Assembly (NCBI GenBank): GCA_900545525.1
Contig: UQZX01000015.1
Coordinates: 1-64,000 of the forward strand
Reading direction: 5' to 3'
DNA: 64,000 bases
Origin: an uncultured Prevotella sp.
Lineage (GTDB): Bacteria; Bacteroidota; Bacteroidia; Bacteroidales; Bacteroidaceae
In this document: positions 1 through 9,240 of the stretch, piece by piece
Layout: each line of letters begins with the position of its first letter
Numbering within the stretch: the stretch's first letter is position 1
Program-made: the position numbers and the translations under genes
Notes under the pieces: generated by a model
What the model was told of the DNA's origin: nothing
Databases searched by the model: none
Seen by the model: the letters and a program-made list of their open reading frames with translations, nothing else

Positions 1-113
1 AGGGACATATTCTTGTATTTGTCCGCCAAACAGCCATTGGATATCAGGATGTTACGAACGGACAAATACAAGAATATGTCCCTACAGGCTGGAAGAGTTG
101 AGTTTAGACATAC
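1..113. repeat. Palindromic MITE-like element, copy 1 (cut by window edge)
   Basis: A perfect 25-bp inverted repeat (arms 1-25 and 59-83, beginning AGGGACATATTC) encloses a 33-bp loop. It is followed by a tail, about 84-113, that is also found after copy 2. The same element occurs at 24374-24524 and in altered form at 48629-48807. No ORF is present, so it is a non-autonomous repeat. Its left end lies outside the window. Confidence 0.8.
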
Positions 114-128
114 ATTCATGCGTTGGAT

Positions 129-198
129 GGGAGTAAGGAGTAAATGGAGTAAGGAGTTAAAGAAGTTATATGAAGTTAGAAGAAGTTAAGGGACATTT
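129..198. repeat. Partial GAAGTTAAA-type intergenic repeat
   Basis: This stretch contains short units of the type GGAGTAAGGAGTAAA and GTTAAAGAAGTTA. They match the outer arms of the larger palindromic elements at 48258-48431, 52558-52748 and 55754-56035. The conserved core of those elements is missing here, so this is a partial copy. The rest of 199-285 shows nothing recognisable. Confidence 0.5.
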
Positions 199-285
199 CC
201 TTTTTTTCCGCCTGCTGTTTTGTGCTTTGTCAGTTTTTTATTAAAGAAAAAATACATTTAATACCAAAAAAAGCGGTCATTTTCA

Positions 286-426
286 TTGTTTTTAATAAAT
301 AAAGCCTATCTTTGCAATAACCTATGATGAACAGATGCAGCATGGAAGGCTGCACCTTGGATTAAATCTAATAACATTTATGTTTTATTTTTGACATATT
401 ATTACTAACCAATCTTTTAATTACCG
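286..426 (+). promoter_or_regulatory. Promoter and leader of first susC gene
   Basis: A Bacteroidota-type promoter is visible: TTG at 286-288, an 18-bp spacer and TATCTTTG at 307-314. Transcription would start near 320, leaving a leader of about 105 nt before the ATG at 427. Promoter and leader are repeated with few changes at 9100-9240 before the second susC, so both pairs probably share regulatory input. No Shine-Dalgarno sequence precedes the ATG, which is usual in this phylum. Confidence 0.7.
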
Positions 427-3400
427 ATGAAGTATCAGAAAAACATGCGTCATCTATTCGATGTACTCGGTCAGAGACACGGACGCGCACTGGTTATTTG
501 CGGGCTTGCCATTGGCACGTTGTCAATGCCTGTTCCTATGATAGCCGAAATCGTTTCGGGGGGGGTAAAACTCGCTGAAACACAACAAGTTAATCAATCA
601 AAGACAGTCAAAGGTAAGGTCATCGACGACCATGGAGACCCGCTGATCGGCGTTACTGTAGCCGTAAAGGGGCAGTCAGGCACAGGCTGTGTCACCGACG
701 TGGACGGTAACTTCTCACTTTCCGTTCCTTCAGGTGCAACACTTGTTTTCTCTTACGTGGGCTACACTACGGTCACGGTGAAAACCGGAGGACAGTCAAC
801 AATCAATATTACGATGAAATCCGACGCGCAGGAACTCGACGAAGTTGTTGCCATCGGATACGGTACGATGAAAAAGCGCGACCTTACGGGTGCCACGACA
901 TCGCTGCGCAGCGACGCCATAACATCTGTAATGGCGTCAAACCCGATTGAAGCTCTGCAGGGAAAGTCGAGCGGAGTAGCCGTATTCACCAACAACCAGC
1001 CGGGTGAGGCACCGACACTGCGCATCCGCGGCTCGGCGTCTATCAACGCCGGCACCGACCCGCTGTATGTCGTTGACGGGTTTGCCCTGACAGACGGCAA
1101 CATGAACGACATCAACCCTGCCGACATCGAGTCGATGGAGGTGCTGAAAGATGCCTCCGCAACGGCTATCTACGGTTCGCGCGGTGCCAACGGAGTGGTG
1201 ATGATTACCACGAAGAAAGGCTCGGAGGGAAAACACAACATAACGGTACATGCCAATATGGGCGTAAAGATGCGCTCACGCCTTATAGAGACTATAAGTG
1301 GACAGGAGTTCATCGACTATGTTAACAAGGCAACCAAGATACAGGGCGGCACGGAGCCTTTCCCCGGCGGGAAGTATGACGGCAGGTTCTATGACTGGCA
1401 GAAGGGAGTGATAAAAAGCTCTGCGCTGACACAGGACTACGGGCTGACGCTCGACGGCATGAGCAACGATACGAGATACATGTTCTCTGCCGGCTACTAC
1501 AATCAGGACGGACTGCTTGAGGCACAGGGATACGAAAAGTTCTCCCTGCACTCAAATCTTGAGCACAAGTTCAACAAGTGGTTCACCATAGGATCGAACA
1601 TGCAGCTGACAAGCTCGCGGCAGGACATACTGACAAACCAGGTCACCAACGACCTCTTCCGCCTTGCATATCCTACCGACCTGCCTTACAACGAGGACGG
1701 CTCTTACAACATCATACAGCACAGCGAGGTGTTTAACCCGTTCGCAGACATGAGTGCCACCGACGACTACATCAAGAGCCTGCGCTTCATCGGCAACTTC
1801 TTTGCCCAGGTGAACTTCTCCGAGCACTTCAACTATAAGCTCAACATCGGTTACGACACCAAGGTTGCAAACCGGTATCAGTTCAGCACATCACAGACGG
1901 CAAAAGGCATACAGGCTGGCTCGACGACAAGTTCGGGCATGCACCGGTGGACGAAGCAGGAGTCGCGCCTTATGGATAACATCCTGACTTACAGCAACCA
2001 GTGGGGCGACCACCGCATGTCGCTGACCGGAGTATACTCATGGCAGGACTACAAATACCGCTATTCGCAGATGTCAGGACAGTTTACCAACGATGCGCTT
2101 GGCGCACACGACTTCTCCGGAGCAAACGCTGCATCGCTCAAGGTGCAGAGCGACATCTACAGCAACCGCCTCATCTCCTGGACGGCACGCGGCACATACG
2201 CATACAAGGACCGCTACATGCTCACGGCAACAATACGTTTCGACGGCTCGTCGCGCTTCGGCGAGGACAGCAAGTGGGGAACATTCCCGTCGGTGGGTCT
2301 TGCATGGCGCGCATCGGAAGAGAACTTCCTAAAGGACAACAGCATCATCTCCAACCTGAAGCTCCGTGCAAGCTACGGTGTGACAGGTAACCAGGAAATC
2401 GGAAACTACCAGTCGCTTGCACGTTTGCAGACCTCTACAGGCAACGGCAACTACTCCGACGGAACCAGCTCTATCGTAGGTTTCTACGAGGAAGTGGGCA
2501 ACTCTAAGCTGAAGTGGGAAAGCACCAAGCAGTTTGACGCGGGCTTCGACCTCACCCTCATCGACCGCATTTACCTTAACTTCGACTATTATAACCGCCA
2601 GACAACGGACCTGCTTTACAGCGTGCCCATACCGTCGACATCAGGCTATTCGAATGTCCTCAGCAATGTGGGCAAGGTCAGCAACTACGGTATAGAGCTG
2701 GCGGCAAGTGCCGATGTCTACAGGGACAAGGACTGGAAGGTGACCGTAGGAGGAAACTTCACATACAACACGAATGAGATAAAGAAGCTTTACGACGGCG
2801 CCGACCGCATTACCATCCATGACGGTACTGCTACGACAGGCTTGTCGAGAGTTCTTGAGGTGGGTCAGCCGGTCAACGGTGTCTATGCTTACCGCTCTCA
2901 GGGAATAATCAAGTCGCAGGAAGCTCTCGACGCCTATCTCGAAAAGATGCCCGGTCTGAAAGGCATCGTGGGCATAGGTTCGGAGATGTATGAAGACGTC
3001 AACGGCGACGGCAAGCTCTCCATTGAGGATACGAAGTGCATCGGAAGCATCGAGCCAAAGTATTTCTACGGCTTGAACCTCGGCGTGCAGTGGAAGGAGT
3101 TCAAGCTGCAGGTCTACGGACAGGGCGCGTTCAAATATGCTTCGATGTCGGGTGCCGAGAACCATTACACCAACGGAACGAAATGGGCTATCGGTTATCA
3201 GGACACCGGAAACTATTCCTTGTGGGTTGACAACAGCGTGAAGAACCAGATAGGCGTGCCCTCGAAAGACGGCTATCACGACATGTGGGACGCTGAGACC
3301 AATCCCAACGGAACGGCTCCCGGCATAGGTGCAAAGGGTGTTGTGCTCTCCGACCGCACCAACGCCGACTGGTCATACTTTGTGCTGAAGAACATCCAGC

Positions 3401-3576
3401 TGAGCTATGACTTCAGCAAACTCATCAAGACCCAATATATCAAGAGCCTCGTGTTCAACGTGAACTTACAGAACTTCGTAACGTCTGCCAACCATAACGG
3501 GTACAACCCGGAGAACGGAGACATGTCCAATCCTTATGGAAAGACAGTGATATTTGGAGTTAATATCAAGTTCTAA
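427..3576 (+). CDS. SusC/RagA-family TonB-linked outer membrane protein
   Basis: This 1049-residue protein would be the outer-membrane barrel that imports glycans bound by its SusD partner, powered by TonB. Residues 1-45 form a long signal peptide with hydrophobic core around 21-38. A CarboxypepD_reg-like domain spans about 60-130. The plug domain begins near LDEVVAIGYG (about 138-147), and the SusC signature with VLKDASATAIYG lies near 235-265. The protein ends in a terminal Phe, the usual barrel assembly signal. It lies 24 bp upstream of a susD gene. A G8 run at 558-565 encodes Gly-Gly just after the signal peptide, and slippage by one base either way gives an almost immediate stop codon. 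The first ~156 codons nearly match the second susC at 9241; the rest diverges. The substrate cannot be read from the sequence. Confidence 0.95.
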   Translation: MKYQKNMRHLFDVLGQRHGRALVICGLAIGTLSMPVPMIAEIVSGGVKLAETQQVNQSKTVKGKVIDDHGDPLIGVTVAVKGQSGTGCVTDVDGNFSLSVPSGATLVFSYVGYTTVTVKTGGQSTINITMKSDAQELDEVVAIGYGTMKKRDLTGATTSLRSDAITSVMASNPIEALQGKSSGVAVFTNNQPGEAPTLRIRGSASINAGTDPLYVVDGFALTDGNMNDINPADIESMEVLKDASATAIYGSRGANGVVMITTKKGSEGKHNITVHANMGVKMRSRLIETISGQEFIDYVNKATKIQGGTEPFPGGKYDGRFYDWQKGVIKSSALTQDYGLTLDGMSNDTRYMFSAGYYNQDGLLEAQGYEKFSLHSNLEHKFNKWFTIGSNMQLTSSRQDILTNQVTNDLFRLAYPTDLPYNEDGSYNIIQHSEVFNPFADMSATDDYIKSLRFIGNFFAQVNFSEHFNYKLNIGYDTKVANRYQFSTSQTAKGIQAGSTTSSGMHRWTKQESRLMDNILTYSNQWGDHRMSLTGVYSWQDYKYRYSQMSGQFTNDALGAHDFSGANAASLKVQSDIYSNRLISWTARGTYAYKDRYMLTATIRFDGSSRFGEDSKWGTFPSVGLAWRASEENFLKDNSIISNLKLRASYGVTGNQEIGNYQSLARLQTSTGNGNYSDGTSSIVGFYEEVGNSKLKWESTKQFDAGFDLTLIDRIYLNFDYYNRQTTDLLYSVPIPSTSGYSNVLSNVGKVSNYGIELAASADVYRDKDWKVTVGGNFTYNTNEIKKLYDGADRITIHDGTATTGLSRVLEVGQPVNGVYAYRSQGIIKSQEALDAYLEKMPGLKGIVGIGSEMYEDVNGDGKLSIEDTKCIGSIEPKYFYGLNLGVQWKEFKLQVYGQGAFKYASMSGAENHYTNGTKWAIGYQDTGNYSLWVDNSVKNQIGVPSKDGYHDMWDAETNPNGTAPGIGAKGVVLSDRTNADWSYFVLKNIQLSYDFSKLIKTQYIKSLVFNVNLQNFVTSANHNGYNPENGDMSNPYGKTVIFGVNIKF
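558..565 (+). repeat. G8 homopolymer tract in susC, possible phase-variation site
   Basis: Eight consecutive G residues lie inside the coding frame at about codons 44-47. With seven G the next codon becomes TAA. With nine G a TGA follows four codons later. The same tract, with the same property, is conserved at 9372-9379 in the second susC. Slipped-strand switching is an inference. Confidence 0.5.
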
Positions 3577-3600
3577 ACAATTTAATTAAAAGCATATACA

Positions 3601-5220
3601 ATGAAGACATTTAAATATATGATGGCAGGCGTTGCCATGGCGGCTATGGCTGTAACAGGGGCTTCGCTGACAAGTTGCAGCGACCTCGATGAGAAACCGT
3701 ATACATTCATCGACCCTAATTCATATTATAAGACCGAGGCTGAGGTGCAGACGGCGCTCACCGGAACATACAACCGCTTCCGCCGCCTGTATTCGGGAAA
3801 CAACGCTCTCTATCTGGCAGAAATCGAAATGCTCACGGAACAGGGCTGGCCGACGTACAACAAGGACAACATGCACGAACTGTCGCAGTGGATATACGCC
3901 AACAGCGAGTCAGTGGGTGGAGTGATGAAGATATGGGCTATGGCATACGAATGTATCAACAGGGCGAACGTGGTGTTAGGACGTGTCGATGCAGTGAGCA
4001 TGAGCGACGACTCGCGTGAGCGCATAAAGGGACAGGCATTGTTCCTCCGTGGCTATACATATTTCCACCTTCTGCGCCTCTTTGGCGGAGTTCCTATCTC
4101 CACGACCTATACCAACGGTGTTGAGGGGCTTGACATTCCGAGAGCTTCGGTGGACGATACCTATAAGCGCATTATCGACGACCTGAAGCAGGCGGAGACA
4201 TATCTTCCGCCCCGCGGAACGGCAGGGTATGATGTGTGGCGCGCATCGAGAGGCTCTGCCCAGGCTGCGCTCGGCGAGGTATATCTCTACAAGGCTACGA
4301 TGAACGACAACAACAGGGAAGACCTGCAGCTGGCAAAGGACTATTCCTACGAGGTCATCAAGTCTAAGATATACAAGCTGATGCCTGAGTTTACCGACAA
4401 CTTCTACTGGTTCAATGCCGCTGCCAAGAACTGTGAAGAGTCGATATTCGAGCTTCAGTATTCGGAACAGGCAGGACAAAGCAACTGCATGCACATACGC
4501 TTCGGACTGGGAAGGACAAACAATGCCTATATGGGATGCTACCAGTATGCCCGCTTCGGCGTTTCCGGACTGCTCTACAAGGAGATGTTAGAGAACGGCG
4601 ACAAGCGTGCCAACGCCCTGCTCTCATACTTTGAGGGATTGTGCGGTCCGGACGTGAAGTCTCTTGTTTCGCAGCCTTGCCGATACAATGTCAACACGCT
4701 GTCGTGGGAGCCAAAGGCTTGGAACGACCGTCCGGCGGAGATCCGCGCCGTGTTCAACTGCAAGTATTTCGACAACCGCACGCCCTATTCGCTGGAGGCT
4801 CCTAATGCCAACTTCCCCATACTGCGCTATTCGGAGGTGCTGCTCAACTATGCCGAGGCTGCCAACCTGCTTAACGGCGGAGACGGTATCACGCAGCTTA
4901 ACGAGGTGCGCCAGCGTGCGGGTCTTACGGCTCTTCCATTAGGGACGTCACAGGCAGACATTGACAACGATATCCTCAATCAGCGCCGCTACGAGTTCGT
5001 GGGCGAGGGCAAGGTGTTCTTCGACGAGCTGCGCAAGGACAAGCTTGCCGACTTCGCTGCGGAGAAGTGCCGCAAGACAAAGGAACTCGGCATAACATAC
5101 ATGTCAGACGATATTGTGTTCAAGCCCAAGAAGACATATCTGTTCAAAATTCCGAAGGGCGACCTTGACAGCAACAAGGCGCTTAAAGGTGCCCAGAACC
5201 CGGACAATGTGTCTAAGTGA
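3601..5220 (+). CDS. SusD/RagB-family outer membrane lipoprotein
   Basis: The 539-residue product is the surface glycan-binding partner of the preceding SusC. The N-terminus is a lipoprotein signal with lipobox LTSC (lipidated Cys26), followed by SDLDEKPYTFIDP, typical of mature SusD proteins. The middle holds the helical TPR-like region, for example FLRGYTYFHLLRLFGGVPI. The C-terminal half has ILRYSEVLLNYAEAANLL and RRYEFVGEGKVFFDELR, both standard SusD/RagB signatures. Length is normal for the family. It is the second gene of the pair and surely co-transcribed with it. A terminator-like hairpin follows at 5304-5331. Confidence 0.95.
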   Translation: MKTFKYMMAGVAMAAMAVTGASLTSCSDLDEKPYTFIDPNSYYKTEAEVQTALTGTYNRFRRLYSGNNALYLAEIEMLTEQGWPTYNKDNMHELSQWIYANSESVGGVMKIWAMAYECINRANVVLGRVDAVSMSDDSRERIKGQALFLRGYTYFHLLRLFGGVPISTTYTNGVEGLDIPRASVDDTYKRIIDDLKQAETYLPPRGTAGYDVWRASRGSAQAALGEVYLYKATMNDNNREDLQLAKDYSYEVIKSKIYKLMPEFTDNFYWFNAAAKNCEESIFELQYSEQAGQSNCMHIRFGLGRTNNAYMGCYQYARFGVSGLLYKEMLENGDKRANALLSYFEGLCGPDVKSLVSQPCRYNVNTLSWEPKAWNDRPAEIRAVFNCKYFDNRTPYSLEAPNANFPILRYSEVLLNYAEAANLLNGGDGITQLNEVRQRAGLTALPLGTSQADIDNDILNQRRYEFVGEGKVFFDELRKDKLADFAAEKCRKTKELGITYMSDDIVFKPKKTYLFKIPKGDLDSNKALKGAQNPDNVSK

Positions 5221-5223
5221 GGC

Positions 5224-5280
5224 TGAGATTTCGGAGTTCTCGGAGACCTTAGAGTTCTCAGAGTTCTCCGAGATTTCCGA
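5224..5280. repeat. Degenerate ~9-bp tandem array (GAGTTCTC type)
   Basis: Immediately after the susD stop codon, variants of GAGTTCTC, GGAGACC and GAGATTTC repeat with a period of about 9-10 bp. A closely related array follows the stop codon of licD at 34772-34828. No coding role is apparent. Confidence 0.55.
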
Positions 5281-5303
5281 CTCCTTATACCGTAATAACA
5301 ATA

Positions 5304-5336
5304 AAGAGGATGTGCCGGCACACCCTCTTTATTTAT
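5304..5336 (+). terminator. Terminator-like hairpin after first susCD pair
   Basis: A 14-bp stem (5304-5317 with 5318-5331) with one mismatch is centred on GCCGGC and followed by a T-rich stretch. It separates susD from the downstream esterase gene and may end or attenuate the susCD transcript. Confidence 0.5.
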
Positions 5337-5371
5337 AATATAATCCGTTATTTCACAACAAAAAAACATAT

Positions 5372-6589
5372 ATGACAGCAAGAAGAATTATCATCAGCAC
5401 CCTTGCCGTGGCGGTTTCATCGGCATGCTGCATGGCACAGTATGAGAGGAGAGTGGCAGACCGCGACTTCTTCAGGGCTTATTACAACAATGCCAACTAC
5501 GATGAAGCACTGGTGCCGGAGTACACTCTGCCCGACATGATGACCTGTCTTGACGGGACGAAGGTGACGACGGCTGAGGAGTGGGAGAGCAGGCGCCGCC
5601 CCGAGCTCATGCAGCTTTTCACTACATACATGTATGGCAGGCAGCCACGGGAGGATTTGTCGTTCGGCTTCGAGGTTGAGGGGAAAGACCGGAAGGTGTG
5701 GAACGGACAGGCGACAAGAAGGGACATAATGCTTCATCTCACTGCCGGCGGACCCGACGTAAGGCTGACCCTCGTGTGGAAAAACGGCAGGAGAAAGGAC
5801 GATATGCCGCGAAAGACAATCCTCGGGCTGTCGTTTGTCCCCAGCGACTCTATCTGGCAGTGGAACAAAGACGGCTCACGTGCAAAGGGAGGCGAGGCAT
5901 GGCAGACCGACACCCTGCTGAACCATGGATATGTGCTTGCCACTTTCTGCTATACGGATGCCGAGCCTGACAAGGCACGCGATGATTTCAAGTCGAGCCG
6001 TCTTCACCGCTATTTTTACCGGAAGGGGCAGAATTATCCCCTCCCCGACGAATGGGGAGCGGTAGCATGCTGGTCGTGGACGGCTAGCAGAGCGCTCGAT
6101 GCCATGGAGAGATTTGCCTCCGATGTGGTGGATATGAACAATGTTACGGTTATGGGACACTCCCGGCTTGGCAAGACAGCTCTGTGGGCAGGAGCCACGG
6201 ACAGGCGTTTTGCTGCCGTGGTGTCGGTAAACTCAGGATGTTGTGGTGCCGCATTGTCGCGCCGTTGCGTAGGAGAGACGGTTGAATGTGTCAACGAATG
6301 GAGCTACCACTGGTTCTGCGGAAACTTCAGACAGTTCAGTCATCGCGAGGAATATCTGCCCTTCGACCAGCACGAACTGCTGGCAATGATTGCTCCCCGA
6401 AAGCTTATTGTGATAAGCGGAACGGAGGATTTGTGGGCGGATCCTAAGGGTGAAGAACTCGGGTGCAGGCATGCCATGCCCGCATACAGCCTTTACGGCA
6501 AGCCGCAAAATATTGTCTACCGTCTGCGGGAAGGTCCCCATGCCGTGTTGAAAAGCGACTGGAGCTTCATCATGCAGGTGCTTCGCTGA
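5372..6589 (+). CDS. Glucuronoyl esterase-like protein, CE15 type
   Basis: This 405-residue secreted alpha/beta hydrolase resembles bacterial carbohydrate esterase family 15, which cleaves esters between 4-O-methyl-glucuronic acid of xylan and lignin alcohols. A signal peptide ends near CCMAQ (about residue 23). The nucleophile motif GHSRLGKTALWAGA places Ser at 264. LIVISGTEDLWADPKGE is a conserved CE15 segment. The catalytic His is likely His390 in GPHAVLKSDW near the C-terminus. Length fits a single-domain bacterial CE15. It sits between two susCD pairs and next to a DUF5703 protein, which argues for a role in degrading a decorated xylan-type glycan. The family call is firm; the natural substrate is inferred. 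Confidence 0.85.
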   Translation: MTARRIIISTLAVAVSSACCMAQYERRVADRDFFRAYYNNANYDEALVPEYTLPDMMTCLDGTKVTTAEEWESRRRPELMQLFTTYMYGRQPREDLSFGFEVEGKDRKVWNGQATRRDIMLHLTAGGPDVRLTLVWKNGRRKDDMPRKTILGLSFVPSDSIWQWNKDGSRAKGGEAWQTDTLLNHGYVLATFCYTDAEPDKARDDFKSSRLHRYFYRKGQNYPLPDEWGAVACWSWTASRALDAMERFASDVVDMNNVTVMGHSRLGKTALWAGATDRRFAAVVSVNSGCCGAALSRRCVGETVECVNEWSYHWFCGNFRQFSHREEYLPFDQHELLAMIAPRKLIVISGTEDLWADPKGEELGCRHAMPAYSLYGKPQNIVYRLREGPHAVLKSDWSFIMQVLR

Positions 6590-6682
6590 AGCCATTATGC
6601 CGGCAACATATATTATATATATAATAGGTACACAGGCTGAAGAACACCGTTTATCTTAAAGGAACAAGTTTCTTTTTATACC

Positions 6683-8992
6683 ATGAAGACAAGACTATCA
6701 TACATTTTGGCAATGCTGCTTATGTGCACGGGCGTCAGCGGCGGACGCTTTCAGACGCCCGGAGACTTCAATGTGACGTGGAACTCGCAGAGCAAGAACA
6801 GCTCCGAGTCGATGCCGTGTGGCGGCGGAGAGACCGGACTCAATGTCTGGACGGAGAACAACGACATCCTTTTCTATCTCTCCCGCAGCAGTTGTTTCGA
6901 CGAGAACAATGCCCTGCTCAAGCTCGGGCGCGTCAGGCTCAGCCTGCCCGATGCCGGTTTTGACAAGAATTTCAGGCAGGTGCTCACGCCGGAAGACGGC
7001 ACCGTGCGCCTGTACGGCGGCAACAACACGGTCGTGACACTGTGGGTTGACGTGTTCAACCCCGTTGTCCACGTGGACGTGAAGTCGGACAAGGCGCAGA
7101 AAGCAACCCTTACGTACGAGAACTGGCGCTTCAGCGACTACCCGCTCAGCGGCGAGGACGCCCACCTTTGCGGCATGAAGGGAACGAAGGAGAATATTTA
7201 TATACGTCCGGACAGCGTGGCTTTCGACGGAAACCAGATACTTTTCTACCACCGCAACCGCGATGACTTTGTCTTTCAGCGCACCGTGGACTGTGAGGAA
7301 CTGCAGGACATAAAGCATAAACTGTGGAATCCTGTGAAGAACCGTACCTTCGGCGGGCTTGTACAAGGCACGGGACTTGTTGCCGGAAGCACCGGTTCAG
7401 GACGTTATGCCGATACGGACTACCGCTCGTGGAGCCTCGTCTCGGATGTGCCAAGGAAGAAAATCAGCATCACTATAACCACACATGTGGAGCAGACTCC
7501 TACGCTTTCGGAATGGCGCCGGAAGCTCGGTGACATCCAGAAAAGGCAGCTTGCAACGACCGCTGCCGACCGTAAGGCATCGCTGCGCTGGTGGAAGGAG
7601 TTTTGGGAGAGAAGCCATATAAACATGTATAGCGACACCGACCCGAGGGCAGAGCAGATTGCGCGCAACTACCGGCTGTTCCGCTATATGCTGGCATGCA
7701 ATGCCTATGGCGACACTCCTACAAAGTTCAACGGCTCGCTCTTCACCTTCGACCCGTGTTATGTTAAAGGCAACAGACGTCTTTCGCCCGACTTCCGCCA
7801 GTGGGGAGGAGCGTCGATGACTGCGCAGAACCAGCGGCTTGTCTACTGGCCGATGCTGAAAACAGGCGACTGGGACATGATGAACTCACAGTTCAGCTAC
7901 TATCTCAGGATGCAGCGCAACGCCGAACTGATGACAGAGTCATACTGGGGACACAACGGTGCATGCTTTACGGAGCAGATAGAGAACTTCGGTCTGCCCG
8001 TGGCATACAGCTACGGAATGGAGCCGCGGACGGGATTTCGCCCGAGAGGGAAGCAGGCAAACGGCTACTGCGAGTATCTTTGGGACACGGTGATGGACTT
8101 TTGTCTGATGATGATACGCACAAACACATACGAGGGGCGCGACATAAGCCCGTATATTCCGTTTATCGAAAGCTGCCTTACCTTCTTCGATGAGCATTAC
8201 CGCATGCTTGCCCTTCAGCGCACGGTGCAGCCGTTCGACAGGAAGAAACACTACATCTTCTATCCCGGAACGGCAGGCGAGACATACAAAATGGCGACAA
8301 ACTCATCGCAGACCATTGCCGCGCTGACAACCGTGCTGCGCGAACTGCTGGCACTGCCCGACAGATATCTGAGCGACACCAGTCGTGCAAAATGGGAGGA
8401 GATGTTGTCCCACATGCCGCCGTTGCCGTTCCGCATCATGGAGGGACACAAGGTAATAGCCCCTGCGCAGTCGTTCGAGCGGCTTATGAACGTGGAGATA
8501 AACCAGCTCTATCCCGTGTTTCCATACGACATGTACGGACTGGGCAGACCCGATCTTGAGGTGGCGCGCGACACATGGCGCTACGGCATAGACCAGCCGC
8601 GCTGGCAGAAGAACCGCCATGAGTCGTGGCATCAGGATGCCATATTCTGTGCAAGGCTCGGGTTGCTGGATGAGGCGCGCGACCTTGTCTGGCGCAAGTT
8701 GCAGGACGGCAGGCACCGCTTTCCTGCCTTCTTCGGACCCGGTCACGACTGGACACCCGACCACAACTGGGGCGGCACGGGGATGATTGCACTTCAGGAG
8801 ATGCTGATGCAGAACGTCGGCGACAGCATCCTGCTGCTGCCATGCTGGCCAAAGGAGTGGAACGTTAGCTTCAAGCTGCATGCTCCGCGGCAGACAACAG
8901 TGGAGTGCGTCTATAGAAACGGCAAGGTTGAACGCCTCGCCGTGATGCCTGAGTCGCGTAGAAAAGACGTCATACTGTCAATGGAAGATTGA
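6683..8992 (+). CDS. DUF5703-type glycoside-hydrolase-like protein
   Basis: A 769-residue secreted protein with a short signal peptide (cleavage near VSGG, about residue 21). The N-terminal part, with WNSQSKNSSESMPCGGGE and ILFYLSRSS, matches the DUF5703 N-terminal domain as I recall it. The remainder has a helical-toroid look, with motifs such as WGHNGACFTEQ, TNSSQTIAALTTVLREL and RWQKNRHESWHQDAIFCARLGL. That fold is shared with families such as GH95, so acidic catalytic residues are expected, but I cannot assign them. It follows the CE15 esterase by 93 bp in the same direction. A strong terminator lies at 9012-9053. The activity is unknown; a glycosidase in the same utilization pathway is the likely role. 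Confidence 0.7.
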   Translation: MKTRLSYILAMLLMCTGVSGGRFQTPGDFNVTWNSQSKNSSESMPCGGGETGLNVWTENNDILFYLSRSSCFDENNALLKLGRVRLSLPDAGFDKNFRQVLTPEDGTVRLYGGNNTVVTLWVDVFNPVVHVDVKSDKAQKATLTYENWRFSDYPLSGEDAHLCGMKGTKENIYIRPDSVAFDGNQILFYHRNRDDFVFQRTVDCEELQDIKHKLWNPVKNRTFGGLVQGTGLVAGSTGSGRYADTDYRSWSLVSDVPRKKISITITTHVEQTPTLSEWRRKLGDIQKRQLATTAADRKASLRWWKEFWERSHINMYSDTDPRAEQIARNYRLFRYMLACNAYGDTPTKFNGSLFTFDPCYVKGNRRLSPDFRQWGGASMTAQNQRLVYWPMLKTGDWDMMNSQFSYYLRMQRNAELMTESYWGHNGACFTEQIENFGLPVAYSYGMEPRTGFRPRGKQANGYCEYLWDTVMDFCLMMIRTNTYEGRDISPYIPFIESCLTFFDEHYRMLALQRTVQPFDRKKHYIFYPGTAGETYKMATNSSQTIAALTTVLRELLALPDRYLSDTSRAKWEEMLSHMPPLPFRIMEGHKVIAPAQSFERLMNVEINQLYPVFPYDMYGLGRPDLEVARDTWRYGIDQPRWQKNRHESWHQDAIFCARLGLLDEARDLVWRKLQDGRHRFPAFFGPGHDWTPDHNWGGTGMIALQEMLMQNVGDSILLLPCWPKEWNVSFKLHAPRQTTVECVYRNGKVERLAVMPESRRKDVILSMED

Positions 8993-9011
8993 CCTTATAC
9001 TATTATCCCGA

Positions 9012-9056
9012 CACGTTCCGGCTGCCTGTTATTTTCAGCCGGAACGTGCTTTTTAT
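9012..9056 (+). terminator. Rho-independent terminator after DUF5703 gene
   Basis: A perfect 13-bp stem (9012-9024 with 9036-9048) with an 11-nt loop is followed by CTTTTTATT. It ends the first half of the utilization locus just before the second susC promoter. Confidence 0.85.
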
Positions 9057-9099
9057 TGTAAAAAAACACATTTAGCATCAAAAAAAGCGGTCGTTTTCA

Positions 9100-9240
9100 T
9101 TGTTTTTAATAAATAAAGCCTATCTTTGCAGCAACCTATGATGAACAAAGGTAGCATGGAAGGCTGCGGTTGGGATTAAATCTAATAGCATTTACAATTA
9201 TTTTTTGACATATTATTATTAACCAATCTTTTAATTACCG
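9100..9240 (+). promoter_or_regulatory. Promoter and leader of second susC gene
   Basis: TTG at 9100-9102, an 18-bp spacer and TATCTTTG at 9121-9128 form the promoter. The ~110-nt leader repeats that of the first susC (286-426) almost base for base. This shared 5' region continues into the coding sequence. Confidence 0.7.
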
